Assembly (NCBI GenBank): GCA_002914805.1
Contig: JXTB01000083.1
Coordinates: forward strand, 571,427-635,426
Length of the DNA: 64,000 nucleotides
Origin: Parasponia andersonii
Lineage: Eukaryota; Streptophyta; Magnoliopsida; Rosales; Cannabaceae
Direction: 5' to 3'
The number at the start of each line of letters is the position of its first letter. Positions within the stretch are counted from its first letter, which is position 1. The position numbers were made by a program, and so were the translations under genes. Shown here one piece after another: positions 37,241 to 46,859 of this stretch. The notes beneath the pieces were generated by a model, which had not been told where the DNA came from, made no database searches, and was given only the letters and a program-made list of their open reading frames with translations.

Positions 37241-37761
37241 ATGGATTTAAAACCCTATACCACCTGACTAACGAAAATACAAACCAACAATAACTATTGT
37301 CTGTTACCAAAATCTAACAGAATTGCAATAGTCTATCTTATTTAGAACAATTCAACCACACATATTATGTGGGCCATAGACTTCTTAAGCCAATCAAAAC
37401 ACAGAGAACGTGGTGTATTGATACACCTAAATAGACATACCATATGTTAGAAGCCCCTAAAAAATAAATACAAGTCCAAGAACACATCCTTTTTTATTTT
37501 TCATGTACACGAAGGTTTAGTCATATTTTTGTTGTCCGATTTAGACTGCACATCTTTTCTTAAAATTTTTTTATTCATGCCCAGCCATAGAGTGATTGAC
37601 AAATCATTTTACGAATTTAAATTAAAAAGATAAATTTTAAAAAACTGATTTGATAGTTTCAAAATTTAGATGTTATGTCATCCATTTATTAATTTGACAT
37701 AAATTCGGATATACCAAAATTAGACATAAAATTTGGATTCATTCACCTAATAAGCTCCCTA

Positions 37762-37792
<31 letters not shown>

Positions 37793-39189
37793 TAAAAATA
37801 AATCAATGAAGCATACAAAAATATTTTTTTAAAAAAAAGTGTAGAATAGAATGAATTATCCTCGTGTACACAATTGCAGTAATATCAGATTTTCTATAAT
37901 TTATATCTCTATAGGCAAAGTCTCAAAGATATTCGTAGTACTTAGTGCCTGTACGTACAATTAGTGCCTGTACGTACAACCCTAATACATCTTGAACAGT
38001 GGTTAATCTTAATTATCTTTTGACATAATGTGACATATAAATATAACTCGTGCTCGATATAGACAAGACCCCCTTTTTTTTGTCTAATTGCAAAGACAAT
38101 TAATGACACAAGGCCCACTAATTCTATGGTGTTGTGTGGACAGTTAAGGATTTCTCATTTTTTATTAGTATAACCATACCATCATTATGCATATATTAAC
38201 GGTAGAGAAATTTTGGTGGATGTACATTTTTTTTAACTTGATTTTAGTATATGTTCATTTTTTTATAGTTAAATGACCAACTTTATATATTTTTATACTT
38301 AGTGTATGTACTTACAAGGCACTAATCCTCTAATTCAGTAAGTATTTTTTTCCCTATATATATAAGTATTATTTTAACTAATAAAAATTAAAATTTTTTT
38401 TGTATATTTTTTATATTAAAAAGTAAGAAAAAAATAATATTAATGAAGCACGTCTTTTTATGCACTTCATTATAATCATTGGATCTATATTAGATAATGA
38501 TCGAATGACTAAAAAAATACATACATATAGTGTAAAAAAAATACCTACTAGATTGACAACAATACTTATATACCAGTTTTAATTTATATACTGAGTATAT
38601 ATATTTTATATTGGGCACATAATATTTAATATTTTATATATGGTATATATGTTGATATATCGGTCGTTTTTATTATAATATTTACTTCTTAAAATGGATC
38701 CAAATTTTGATCATTTTTCTATAAAGTACTTAATGTTATTATTTGTTTTTTACTTAAGAAAAGAGATATTTTAATTAGGATTTTCCACGTTAAAGAGAAT
38801 AGAAGACTAGAAGTCTAGAAGTGATTGTCTAGTTGAGAAATGCTAGTTGTATAATCTTTTATATGATCTTTTAGTCTAACTATTTGATACACGAATTACA
38901 CTGTAATTTGTTACATTATCAAAATATTAAATTGGGTAGGAAAAGACACGTGTTAGATAGTGAGACTAGAGAATATATAAAAGAGTAAGAAAAATAGTGT
39001 ATTTAACACTCCTCAGATCTGATTACAACACTATCCCTACAAGACTATAATCACTCTTGTTAATTATGTTTGTTTTTAATTTCCATAAAAAATAAAAAAG
39101 CAAAGAGAATAAAACAGATTTTTCCCCTTTTTTTTTGATTGAGTTTAACATCAAGTTCCATCTATTGGAAACCAGAAAGTCTCAATGAA
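37241..39189. other. AT-rich intergenic DNA
   Basis: No gene is supported. A TA microsatellite lies at about 37764-37791, a 19-bp direct duplication at 37942-37979 (TTAGTGCCTGTACGTACAA twice) and a small inverted-repeat element at about 38834-39013. Confidence 0.5.
38834..39013. mobile_element. Small MITE-like element
   Basis: The left end GAGAAATGCTAGTTGTATAA and inner CTTTTAGTCTAACTATTTGA resemble the reverse complement of the right end (GAGGAGTGTTAAATACACTA and CTCTAGTCTCACTATCTAAC). The element is about 180 bp and the arms are roughly 60 bp. No target duplication was confirmed. Confidence 0.45.
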
Positions 39190-39554
39190 ACGACCCAAAA
39201 CTTTAGGAAGAGACTATAGTAGAATAATCTTTTTTTGATCCCAAATGGGATCTTTTACTTCTAGCCATTAGATTATTATCTGACATCTCAAATATTTTAC
39301 GTGGTCAAAACTTATTGTGCACTTGTTTACTTACTATAATTTTTCTTAATTCTATTGTCATCTTCCATTTAACTACATCTTCCTATTCGAGTCTCTCTAG
39401 CACTCTACCAACCCAACCCTTCGTTCCTAAATTTGTGCAAAAAATGAATCATAAAATGGAAAAAAAAAAAAACAAAGTTCTACCTATTGCTCATTGGTTG
39501 TTTCTTTTCCTCACTTTTTGCCTTTGCGCTTCTTCATTATACCTATGAGGTAGC

Positions 39555-40441
39555 TGTGGGACCCGTTCCTAAATCATACACCACGTGAGCGATTAAATGG
39601 TAGAATAGGTCACAAACGGGGCCCACCATCCGACAGCTGCCAAGAACGATTAGCTAAAGGCCACGTGGGTCGCACGTGATACCAAATCGGTTATTGGGCT
39701 TCCCAAGGTTAGGGCCGGACCTGCCACGGACCCTGGACAGGCCCAGCCTAGTCCGACCCTTACCTTGACGCTAGAGGGTCAGAACCCCCGAGGGTCTTCT
39801 ACCTGAATACAATGGCCCTTACCTCAACAGTTGAGGGGATCAGAAGCCCCAAGGGTCTTCTATCTGAATACAATGGAAAGCAACTCACGCTTCCAGATCT
39901 AGACAGTGCATTTAATGTAATCCTGGGTAAGCGTGTGCAAGGGGCAAACCGTCTTGACAGAATGGCGATTTACCTAAATCTCACCTCTGACAGATTCAAG
40001 CCATAGGAGGCGGCGGAAATCAGGCTATGGCGATACAGAGGAGATCAAAGAAATCTCGGCTCATGACTTCTGAAAAAGATTTCGAGGAGAAAGATACTCA
40101 GTCTTGAGATTGAGATGGGCATAGTTCACAATCTCGGGACTATTTATATAAGAGCCATGCGTTCCCGAGAGGGGCATGTACGCTTACAAATATAAATATA
40201 TAGAAAAGTCTATGAACAAAAAACAAATATATACTCGTACTGAAGTATTTCCTTGCTATCCTGTATAAAAGATAAACTACTGACTTAAGTATCGGAGAGT
40301 GTTTGCAGGTAGCCATCCCCGCCTCTCCGATCCTACTTAGAGTTCAGAGTACTTTGGGACAGCAAGGACACGTGGAGAGTTGGAGAATATAGCATCAGCA
40401 GTTCGAGACACGTGGACGGCTGGTGAGAAACTGCTCCAACA
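39555..40441 (+). repeat. 5' LTR of the second gypsy element
   Basis: Starts TGTGGGACCC, ends CTCCAACA. It carries two copies of a 59-bp unit (39757-39874) that occurs once in the LTR of the 22.9-kb element. TATTTATATAAGAG near 40141 is the likely TATA box. Confidence 0.93.
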
Positions 40442-40541
40442 GTTTGGCACCGTCTGTGGGAAACTGAAGGTTGAGCGTAAAAAAAAAGAGTAGGAGACTC
40501 ACGACCGCGCTCTCCCCGAACGAAAAGCCATACAAAGTCTG

Positions 40542-42120
40542 ATGGCACCCTCAAGAATGACAACCAGGAGCACATGTCCCGATGCCGAAGGGTGCTCCCG
40601 AGAAGCACGACCAGATCTGGAGCAGAAGCTGGATCAGATGCTTGCTACTATGGTGGAAGCAAACCGGAAGACAGAGATGGCCCACGAGGCTGTCCTGGGT
40701 TTAAGGGACGAGGTCGCAGAGGTACGCAGAGATAACGCTTGCCTCGAAGGGTTGCTGGCGAGCGAAGACAGGACCCAGCGGAGGGAAGATTTCGATGAAG
40801 AAGTCCAACAAGAACTCGGAAGTCAACCGCGGGGAGAAGCTCCCGCCCCATCTAGGTCGCAGATGCAGGGGGCATGGCAAAGCTAGTCAAGACCCTTCCA
40901 ATCTAAAGGGACAACAGGCAGAAGACACCATGGATGTCCTGGAGGTACGCCCCCCGACTGGAAGCAGGAAATGATGGCGGAGTTAGGTAAGAGACTCGAC
41001 ACCCATCACAGCCAGACCCCCGATGATCTGATAGAACAGACTGTGTGAGGGATCAGTCGAATGGCCTTCACTGACTGGATCCAGATGGAACCCAGACCGA
41101 GGGACTTTATGACCCCGACTTTTAGGCCGTTTGAGGGGAAAACCGACCCCCTCGACCACATATACCATTTTTAGCAGAAGATGGCTTTGGAGACCAGGGA
41201 CGAGGCCGTAATCTGCAAAGTCTTCTCTACGACCCTGGAAGGACCGGCCCTGCTATGGTTCAGGCAGCTCCCAGAAAAGTCCATATACGGGTTCGAAGAC
41301 TTCTGCAAACTTTTCCTGAAATAGTACGTAGGTATCCGAAGACAATAAAAAACCATGCGAGACCTAGACCGTTTGGAGTAGGCTGCAAATGAGTCCCCGC
41401 GAGAATACCTCTCGTGTTTCCTCGAGGTAATGTCGCTGGTCCATAACGCCGACTCAGTCCAAGCTGCAGGCTTGTTCGTCAGGAGCCTGCAGCCTGGATC
41501 AATGCTATCGAACCACCTCCTTCTAAATCTTTTGTACGATATGGCGGACATCCAAGCAAAGTCGGAAGGGGTATTCAGGGTGTTGGAAAGCCATCAGAGG
41601 GCAACCAAGACCTCTGCTGCAATAACAACGACGCCAGTACAATCCCCGGCCCCGCAAGGGGTGAAGAGGCCCTCACCAGGCCAAGGGCCGGCTCTGTAGC
41701 AGGAAGACCCCGCCCGGGACGGTCAGGAGGGTGGCAAGAGGAGGAAGACGATCCGTGACCCTCTGCCAAAGTATGATCTCAACACACCGATCGACGTAAT
41801 CTACCCCCAAAACAAGGACAGAGGCATTTTCAAAGACCCACCCAAGTCTGGCGTCCCTGAGCATATGAAGAACAGGAACAGGTTGAAGCTGTACGTGAAA
41901 ACCAGCAGAACCCAGCCGCTAGAAGACACATCACCAGGCCTGAGAAAGGGAAGTAGGCCTAAGCCTCTGGGTCAGGAGAGCAGACCCTAAGGATAGTGCC
42001 GATCATTGTGGGCAGACCAGACCCGACCCAGGGTCAAGAAGAAAAAGAAAGATGCCTCAAAAAAGCCGAGGGTATGGCGAAGCGCTTGAGGGGAATGGGC
42101 CATTCCGTCAATCACTTGAT
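40542..42120 (+). pseudogene. gag of the second gypsy element, degraded
   Basis: It starts MAPSRMTTRSTCPDAEG and is colinear with the gag at 23790. A coiled-coil N-terminal part is open to 40884. The capsid domain follows with stops (ALLWFRQLPEKS near 41250, stop near 41322) and an open stretch 41430-41697. The nucleocapsid Cys/His knuckle present in the larger element is missing, because sequence around 41880 skips it. Only the short start of the protease region (KRLRGMGHSVN) remains at 42080-42115. Confidence 0.82.
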
Positions 42121-42164
42121 ATCGGGAGAAGGCACAGACCCAAAGATCACGACCTAACACTTAC

Positions 42165-42708
42165 TCTGCAGGAAAACTGAGGGGACTTGGAAATGCTCTC
42201 CGTTCACCCAAGGGGAGCACCACGCCCCTCCAACGGCATATAGCCTGGCGTGAGAGTCCCATTATTTGTCCGATCACGGTAACCCCCAAAAGATGTGACG
42301 CCCTAGCAGCGGCTGGAGGTAGAAGGTGGGGTAGAAGCCCTTCTTAAGGATGAAAATAAGCTTATAAGCATAAAATACCACCTCCAGGTCGATATGCATG
42401 TTATAGATAACTGACAGGGTAGAAAGCCTCATCAGAATCATGATCCTGTTTGCATTCAGCTGCATCAGATGTATTCCCGTCAGAGCAAAGAATTGGTGAA
42501 TTAGGGGAGGAAGAGGGAATCGTAGCCAGTCCAGATTCTTCCTGCTCAGGACGATGGAACCCTCGGGGGTGCAAGGACGAAGGTACCAATCTGCAGGGCC
42601 CTCAACCCGTTGCAACGTTACTCTTCCGGGGAGGCAGAGCTGCCTCCTCAGTGAATCCAGCTCTGAATCCATAACGAGGTGCAACTCCTGGGTTTGACTT
42701 GAAGCCAT
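42165..42708 (-). pseudogene. Antisense Transposase_28-like exon of the second gypsy element
   Basis: The reverse strand from ATG 42708 reads MASSQTQELHLVMDSELDSL, then WLRFPLPPLIHQFFALTGIH and LMQLNANRIMILMRLS, colinear with the antisense exon at 33152. The frame is open for 144 codons to a stop at 42274, after HIFWGLP. The reading continues similar to the larger element until a consensus splice donor GTAAGT at 42164-42159, which supports a real spliced antisense transcript. The rest of the gene has been deleted. Confidence 0.75.
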
Positions 42709-42830
42709 TGTTCCGAAACGCGACTGGAAGAGTGAAAGTCTTGAGAGGAAAAGGAAGCAGAAACTCTAGGATTTTACGAGGCTAGAATGATTGAAGATTT
42801 TGGTAAAGAGGCAAACAAACACAATTGCGG

Positions 42831-42839
42831 CTTTTTATA
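42831..42839 (-). promoter_or_regulatory. TATA box of the second antisense gene
   Basis: The reverse strand reads CTATAAAAAGCCGCAATTGT, about 125 bp before the ATG at 42708: the same spacing and flanking GCCGCA as in the larger element. Confidence 0.65.
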
Positions 42840-43051
42840 GAGGGGAAGCCGAAGAGTTTTTCCAGAAAAGGGGAGAATGAGGAAGACCGAACAGTCAGAA
42901 TTTCAAAATTCAAACAGGTTTAGTAATATGGGATGGTATGCCTCAGCATCAGTAAGGGAGGAACCACGTGCATTCCCCGGATTGGAGGAACGGATAAACG
43001 ATTTCTCCACTTGATAGATATGAATCCATTAAGTAGGGAAGTGGGGGCAGT

Positions 43052-43938
43052 TGTGGGACCCATTCCCAAATCATACACCACGTGGGCGATTAAATGGCAG
43101 AACAGGTCACAAATGGGGCCAACCATCCGACAGCTGTCAAGAACGATTAGCTAAAGGCTACGCGGGTCGCACGTGATACCAAATCGGTAATTGGGCTTCC
43201 CAAGGTTAGGGTCGGGCCCGCCACAGACTCTGGACAAGCCCGGCCTAGTCTGACCCTTACCTTGACGTTGGGGGGTCGGAACCCCCGAGGGTCTTCAAAC
43301 TGAATACAATGGCCCTTACCTCAACAGTTGAGGGGGTCGGAAGCCCCAAGGGTCTTCTCTCTGAATACTATAGAAAGCAACTCACGCTTCCAGACCCAGA
43401 CAGCGCATTTAATGCAATCCTGGATAGGCGTGCACAAGGGGCAAACCGTCCTGACAGATTGACGATTTACCTAAATCTCACCCCTGACATATTCAAGCCA
43501 TAGGAGGCGGCGGAAATCAGGCTGCGGCGATACAGAGGAGATCACAGAAATCTCGGCCCGTGAATTCTGAAAAAGATTTCGAGGAGAAAGGTACTCAGTC
43601 CTGAGATTGAGATGGGTATAGTTCACAATCTCGGGACTATTTATATAAGAGCCATGCATTCCCGAGAGGGGCATGTATGCTTACAAACAGAAATATATAG
43701 AAAAGTCTATGAACAAAAAACAAATATATATTCGTACTGAAGTATTTCCTTGCTATCCTGTATAAAAGATAAATCACTGACTTAAGTATCGGAGAGTGTT
43801 TGCAGGTAGCCATCCCCGCCTCTCCGATCCTGCTTAGAGTTCAGAGTACTTTGGGACAGCAAAGACACGTGGAGAGTTGGAGAATACAACATCAGCAGTT
43901 CGAGACACGTAGACGACTGGTGAGAAATTGCTCCAATA
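43052..43938 (+). repeat. 3' LTR of the second gypsy element
   Basis: 887 bp, preceded by the purine tract AGGGAAGTGGGGGCAGT, ending CTCCAATA (CA has become TA) and followed by the target duplicate GTAGC. Confidence 0.93.
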
Positions 43939-44599
43939 GTAGCAATTTAGCTTTAAAACAAAAAAAAAAATGAGAGAGAGGATGATAACAAGGCGACAAG
44001 ATATGTAAAATAGGGCTCATAATGAAAACCATGAACTCCATCGTACAATAAATTTTTCGGTCATCACAAGGGAAAAAAAATTGCAATCTAACGGAAGGCT
44101 CTTTAATATGAATAGAAGGAAAAAAAAAAAAACAGATTCAGCAAACCTAAAAACTATATATATATATATATATATATATGGTATTTTTGAGTAGTAAAAC
44201 TATTGGTTAGATTGGTGGAAAACCCAAATTGGTTAGATGACCTACAACAAAAAAAAAAAGGGGCGCAGAAAATGAACACAAATTACAAGATCTGTGGTTC
44301 GAGTGAGAGAGGAGTCATTAATGGAGTTAAATGAATGACAACAACAAATTAAAAGATATAGACAAGTGCACAATAAATTTTTACTGTATAAAGCATCTGA
44401 GGTGTCACGTAATAATCCAATAGCTTGGAAGTAAAGGATCTCACTTGGGATCAAAAAAGTGTGTTTCACTATAACCTCTCCCAAAACTTTATAACTGTTA
44501 AAGCATGTTGTGAAAATAGGATCTAACAATTTTTTTTTCAGGTATAATAATAAGATTTGTTTCTCACTTGCTAGTTTTAACTATGCTAAAATATATAAT

Positions 44600-45220
44600 A
44601 TTAAAAAGCTGGCAATTCATGTGTGCGGATAGTATTCATATCGCATAAATGTTCATGTGTAATAACATATACTTCAACTTGAATCTGACCCGTTTAATAA
44701 TAATGTCAGAAATTTTAACTCAAATCCAACATGTTTATAAACGGATTGATCTAACACGACTTGTGTAATCTCATTTATTCAAAAAGGTCATATTCGAATC
44801 AAATTAACATAACATGACCCTAATCTAAATTAGCAAAAATATACTTTTTAATATATTTAACATAGATTTATATATGTTTTATGACTTTAAGATACAAATA
44901 TTTATAAAAATAAATAAAAAATACATAAAATCTATATATGTATAATAAAGTTTTAAAAATACAAAAAAATCTAAACATAAGTAATAAAAATATTATAATT
45001 TTTAAATAGATATTATATGAATCATAAATGAATTAATCTGAAATTGATCCGTTTAATAAATGAGTCGTTGTAGATTTGTAGGTCAACCTGAACCTAACAT
45101 GTTTAATAAACGATTTTGCGAGTATAATTCGATTTAAACCGATTCGTTCAAGACAAACTCAAATTCGTTAATTTTGTACGAATTTTGAGTCATATTATTT
45201 GATTATGTCACAAATTATTA
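44600..45220 (+). repeat. Dispersed repeat, copy 1
   Basis: CTGGCAATTCATG at about 44609, then blocks such as TGACCCGTTTAATAATAATG, CATGTTTATAAACGGATTGA and ATTCAAAAAGGTCATATTCG recur in the same order and orientation at 51464-52245. The type of element is not known. Confidence 0.6.
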
Positions 45221-46066
45221 TCCCCATTATCGTTAATTCGTTTAACTCGAGATCAAAATTTATAACACATGAAGGACAAAATTTTTACCTCGCAATCATT
45301 TGCTAACTAAAAAACAATAATCACTCATATTTAGTATTTCATTTGAAATATAATTTTTTTTTTCCTTGGACCATTATTTATTTATTTTCGTAGGAAAAAG
45401 ACATGGCTATTGGCGACCCCTAGCCGTGACCCGTGACTACGCAGTTCGCTCCCACATGAGTTGGAGGCCCACGTCGAAAATGCTGTTTCGTAAATCTGCT
45501 GGCATGGGCAGTTAGTAGTGCTGAGCCATATGACCAGAACGGCAGCACTCGAATAGTCGAATTGGTCACGGATGACATCCCAATCCCATTAAAATGTTTT
45601 GGCAAAATTTGAGCCTTATGACATTGTTCAATGTTCACATTATGTAATTGCTTATTATTAATTATTTTTTCTCAAAATAATTTAAAATATACAGTTTAGA
45701 AAGAAACGTAGCAGAGTCTATCTACAAAGCAATGAAATGAACTGATAAAACTCATGCTCTTGTAGAATTTTCCCCACTCAAATTTTTACTCCAAATAGTT
45801 ACCAAAAGAAATAATTTATAGCTAAAAAAAATTCAAAATATACTTTATTCAAGCCCAAAAAAAGAAAAGAAAAGAAATACATGTTTTACATTTATATAGT
45901 TACCATGGGTAGTAATTATATCACTAATATCATAGATACAGATTGATTTTTTTTAATAAAAAAAAAAAACTACAAAATGGGGGGAGCACACAGTACGAAG
46001 TAGTTATGGCTAGTTGCACTTGCATGAAGGGTGACATCATCATGCGAAACGGTGCGTTTTGAGGGC
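45221..46066. other. Downstream region of the PMEI gene
   Basis: It probably includes the 3' UTR of the gene at 46067-46690. A segment of normal GC content at 45410-45640 has no recognised protein on either strand. A-runs occur near 45951-45970. Confidence 0.4.
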
Positions 46067-46690
46067 CTAACTGCGACCGCGAGTCTCGTCAAGGCGGTTA
46101 ATCATGTAGAGCGCGTTACTGGTAATCCTAGCGAGATTAGTGATCTTCCGCTTCACGTCGGCCTTGAGCTTCCCTCCTCCGTCCACGCCCTGGAACCCGT
46201 CGAGACACGTGTCCTCGTTGGTGAGGGCGGCGCTGACCCAGGTCTGCGCGTTGCTCATCTGCCACCGGAACGTCTCCCACCGCAGGTGCTGCAGCTCCGC
46301 CAGCGTCTTGGTCAGCTCCTCCACCGAGTCCGAGATCTGCTCCACGCAGTCCCCAAGTGCCGCCCGCTGCCGCTTCGATCCTCCTCCTCCCCCGCCCGAC
46401 CCACCGCCGCCGTAGGAGAAGGCAGTCCGGGCGAGGTACTTGGAGACCCGTTTGGCGCGGTCCAGGCTCACGTTGACGGCCGCCTGGGCCAGATCCCGAG
46501 GCGTCCTGGCCGGGCCCGAGTAGGCCGAGAGGGTGCGGAGGCAGAGGTTCGGGTAGTTGGCGTGGACGCACGATGTGCGGACGAGATCTGAGGATGGAGC
46601 CTGTAAGTCGTGGCCGCGCCGCCGTGCCGCGACGGAGTGCGGCTGCGAGAGGAGCGCGAGGGAGAGGAGTATGAGCGGTAGGAGAGACAT
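46067..46690 (-). CDS. Pectin methylesterase inhibitor (PMEI) / invertase-inhibitor-like protein
   Basis: Single exon, 207 residues, no introns, as usual for PMEIs. Residues 1-22 (MSLLPLILLSLALLSQPHSV) form a clear secretory signal, so the product acts in the cell wall. The PMEI four-helix domain carries four Cys at 41, 50, 115 and 162: the first pair in TSCVHANYPNLC, the second in the DCVEQI and DTCLDGF contexts, as in the family's two disulfides. SNAQTWVSAALTNEDTCLDG and the C-terminal SNALYMINRL are typical. PMEIs bind pectin methylesterase 1:1 and limit demethylation of pectin. A Gly/Ser run at residues 94-105 lengthens a loop between helices. High GC compared with its surroundings is normal for this gene type. 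Which enzyme it inhibits cannot be told. Confidence 0.95.
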   Translation of the reverse strand: MSLLPLILLSLALLSQPHSVAARRRGHDLQAPSSDLVRTSCVHANYPNLCLRTLSAYSGPARTPRDLAQAAVNVSLDRAKRVSKYLARTAFSYGGGGSGGGGGGSKRQRAALGDCVEQISDSVEELTKTLAELQHLRWETFRWQMSNAQTWVSAALTNEDTCLDGFQGVDGGGKLKADVKRKITNLARITSNALYMINRLDETRGRS

Positions 46691-46842
46691 TAATTGGAGG
46701 TGTGTGACTGAGAGTGGAGTGTGGAGTGTGAAAGAGCGTTTTTTTTTAAAAGAATAATAAAAAAATGGAACGATTTAAATTTGGTTTGGTTTGGTTTGGT
46801 GGATTCGTGAATAGCGGTGGCAAGAGGAGTGGACTGAGGTTG

Positions 46843-46850
46843 TTTTTATA
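46843..46850 (-). promoter_or_regulatory. TATA box of the PMEI gene
   Basis: The reverse strand reads CCCTATAAAAACAACC about 155 bp before the ATG. A CCAAA-type repeat (GGTTT units on the forward strand, 46780-46800) lies between it and the start. Confidence 0.7.
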
Positions 46851-46859
46851 GGGATTTAT

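Larger units (their letters stand above)
39555..43938 (+). mobile_element. Non-autonomous Ty3/gypsy element with 887-bp LTRs and TSD
   Basis: The 5' LTR (39555-40441) and 3' LTR (43052-43938) are both 887 bp, and the 5-bp target duplication GTAGC occurs at 39550-39554 and 43939-43943. The 4384-bp element holds a primer site, gag and the start of the antisense gene, but no protease, RT, RNase H or integrase. At about 42120 gag-end sequence joins directly to sequence matching 32570 of the larger element, an internal deletion of roughly 7 kb relative to it. The LTRs differ by many mainly transition changes, so it is not recent. It belongs to a sister subfamily of the 22.9-kb element. Confidence 0.95.
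39190..44495. mobile_element. Older inverted-repeat element interrupted by a gypsy retrotransposon
   Basis: The left arm 39190-39440 is matched in reverse complement by about 44270-44495. Shared blocks in order: CCAAAACTTT, TTTTTTGATCCCAA, GGGATC/GAGATC, TATTGTGCACTTGT/TTATTGTGCACTTGTC and CATTTAACT. Without the inserted element the spacer would be about 0.4 kb. The arms are diverged, so this is an old insertion. Class and exact ends are undetermined. Confidence 0.65.

Noticed and set aside
39315-39548. Small secreted-peptide-like frame (77 codons) ending just before the gypsy element
   Set aside because: It has a hydrophobic C-terminal end, but the sequence lies within the left arm and interior of the inverted-repeat element and contains an A-run, so coding is unlikely.
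46137-46571. Second reverse-strand frame inside the PMEI gene
   Set aside because: Arg/Gly/Pro-rich out-of-frame reading caused by high third-position GC.
46031-46591. Long GC-rich forward open frame opposite the PMEI gene
   Set aside because: It is the antisense shadow of the PMEI coding sequence; the reverse strand has the signal peptide, the four Cys and a TATA box.
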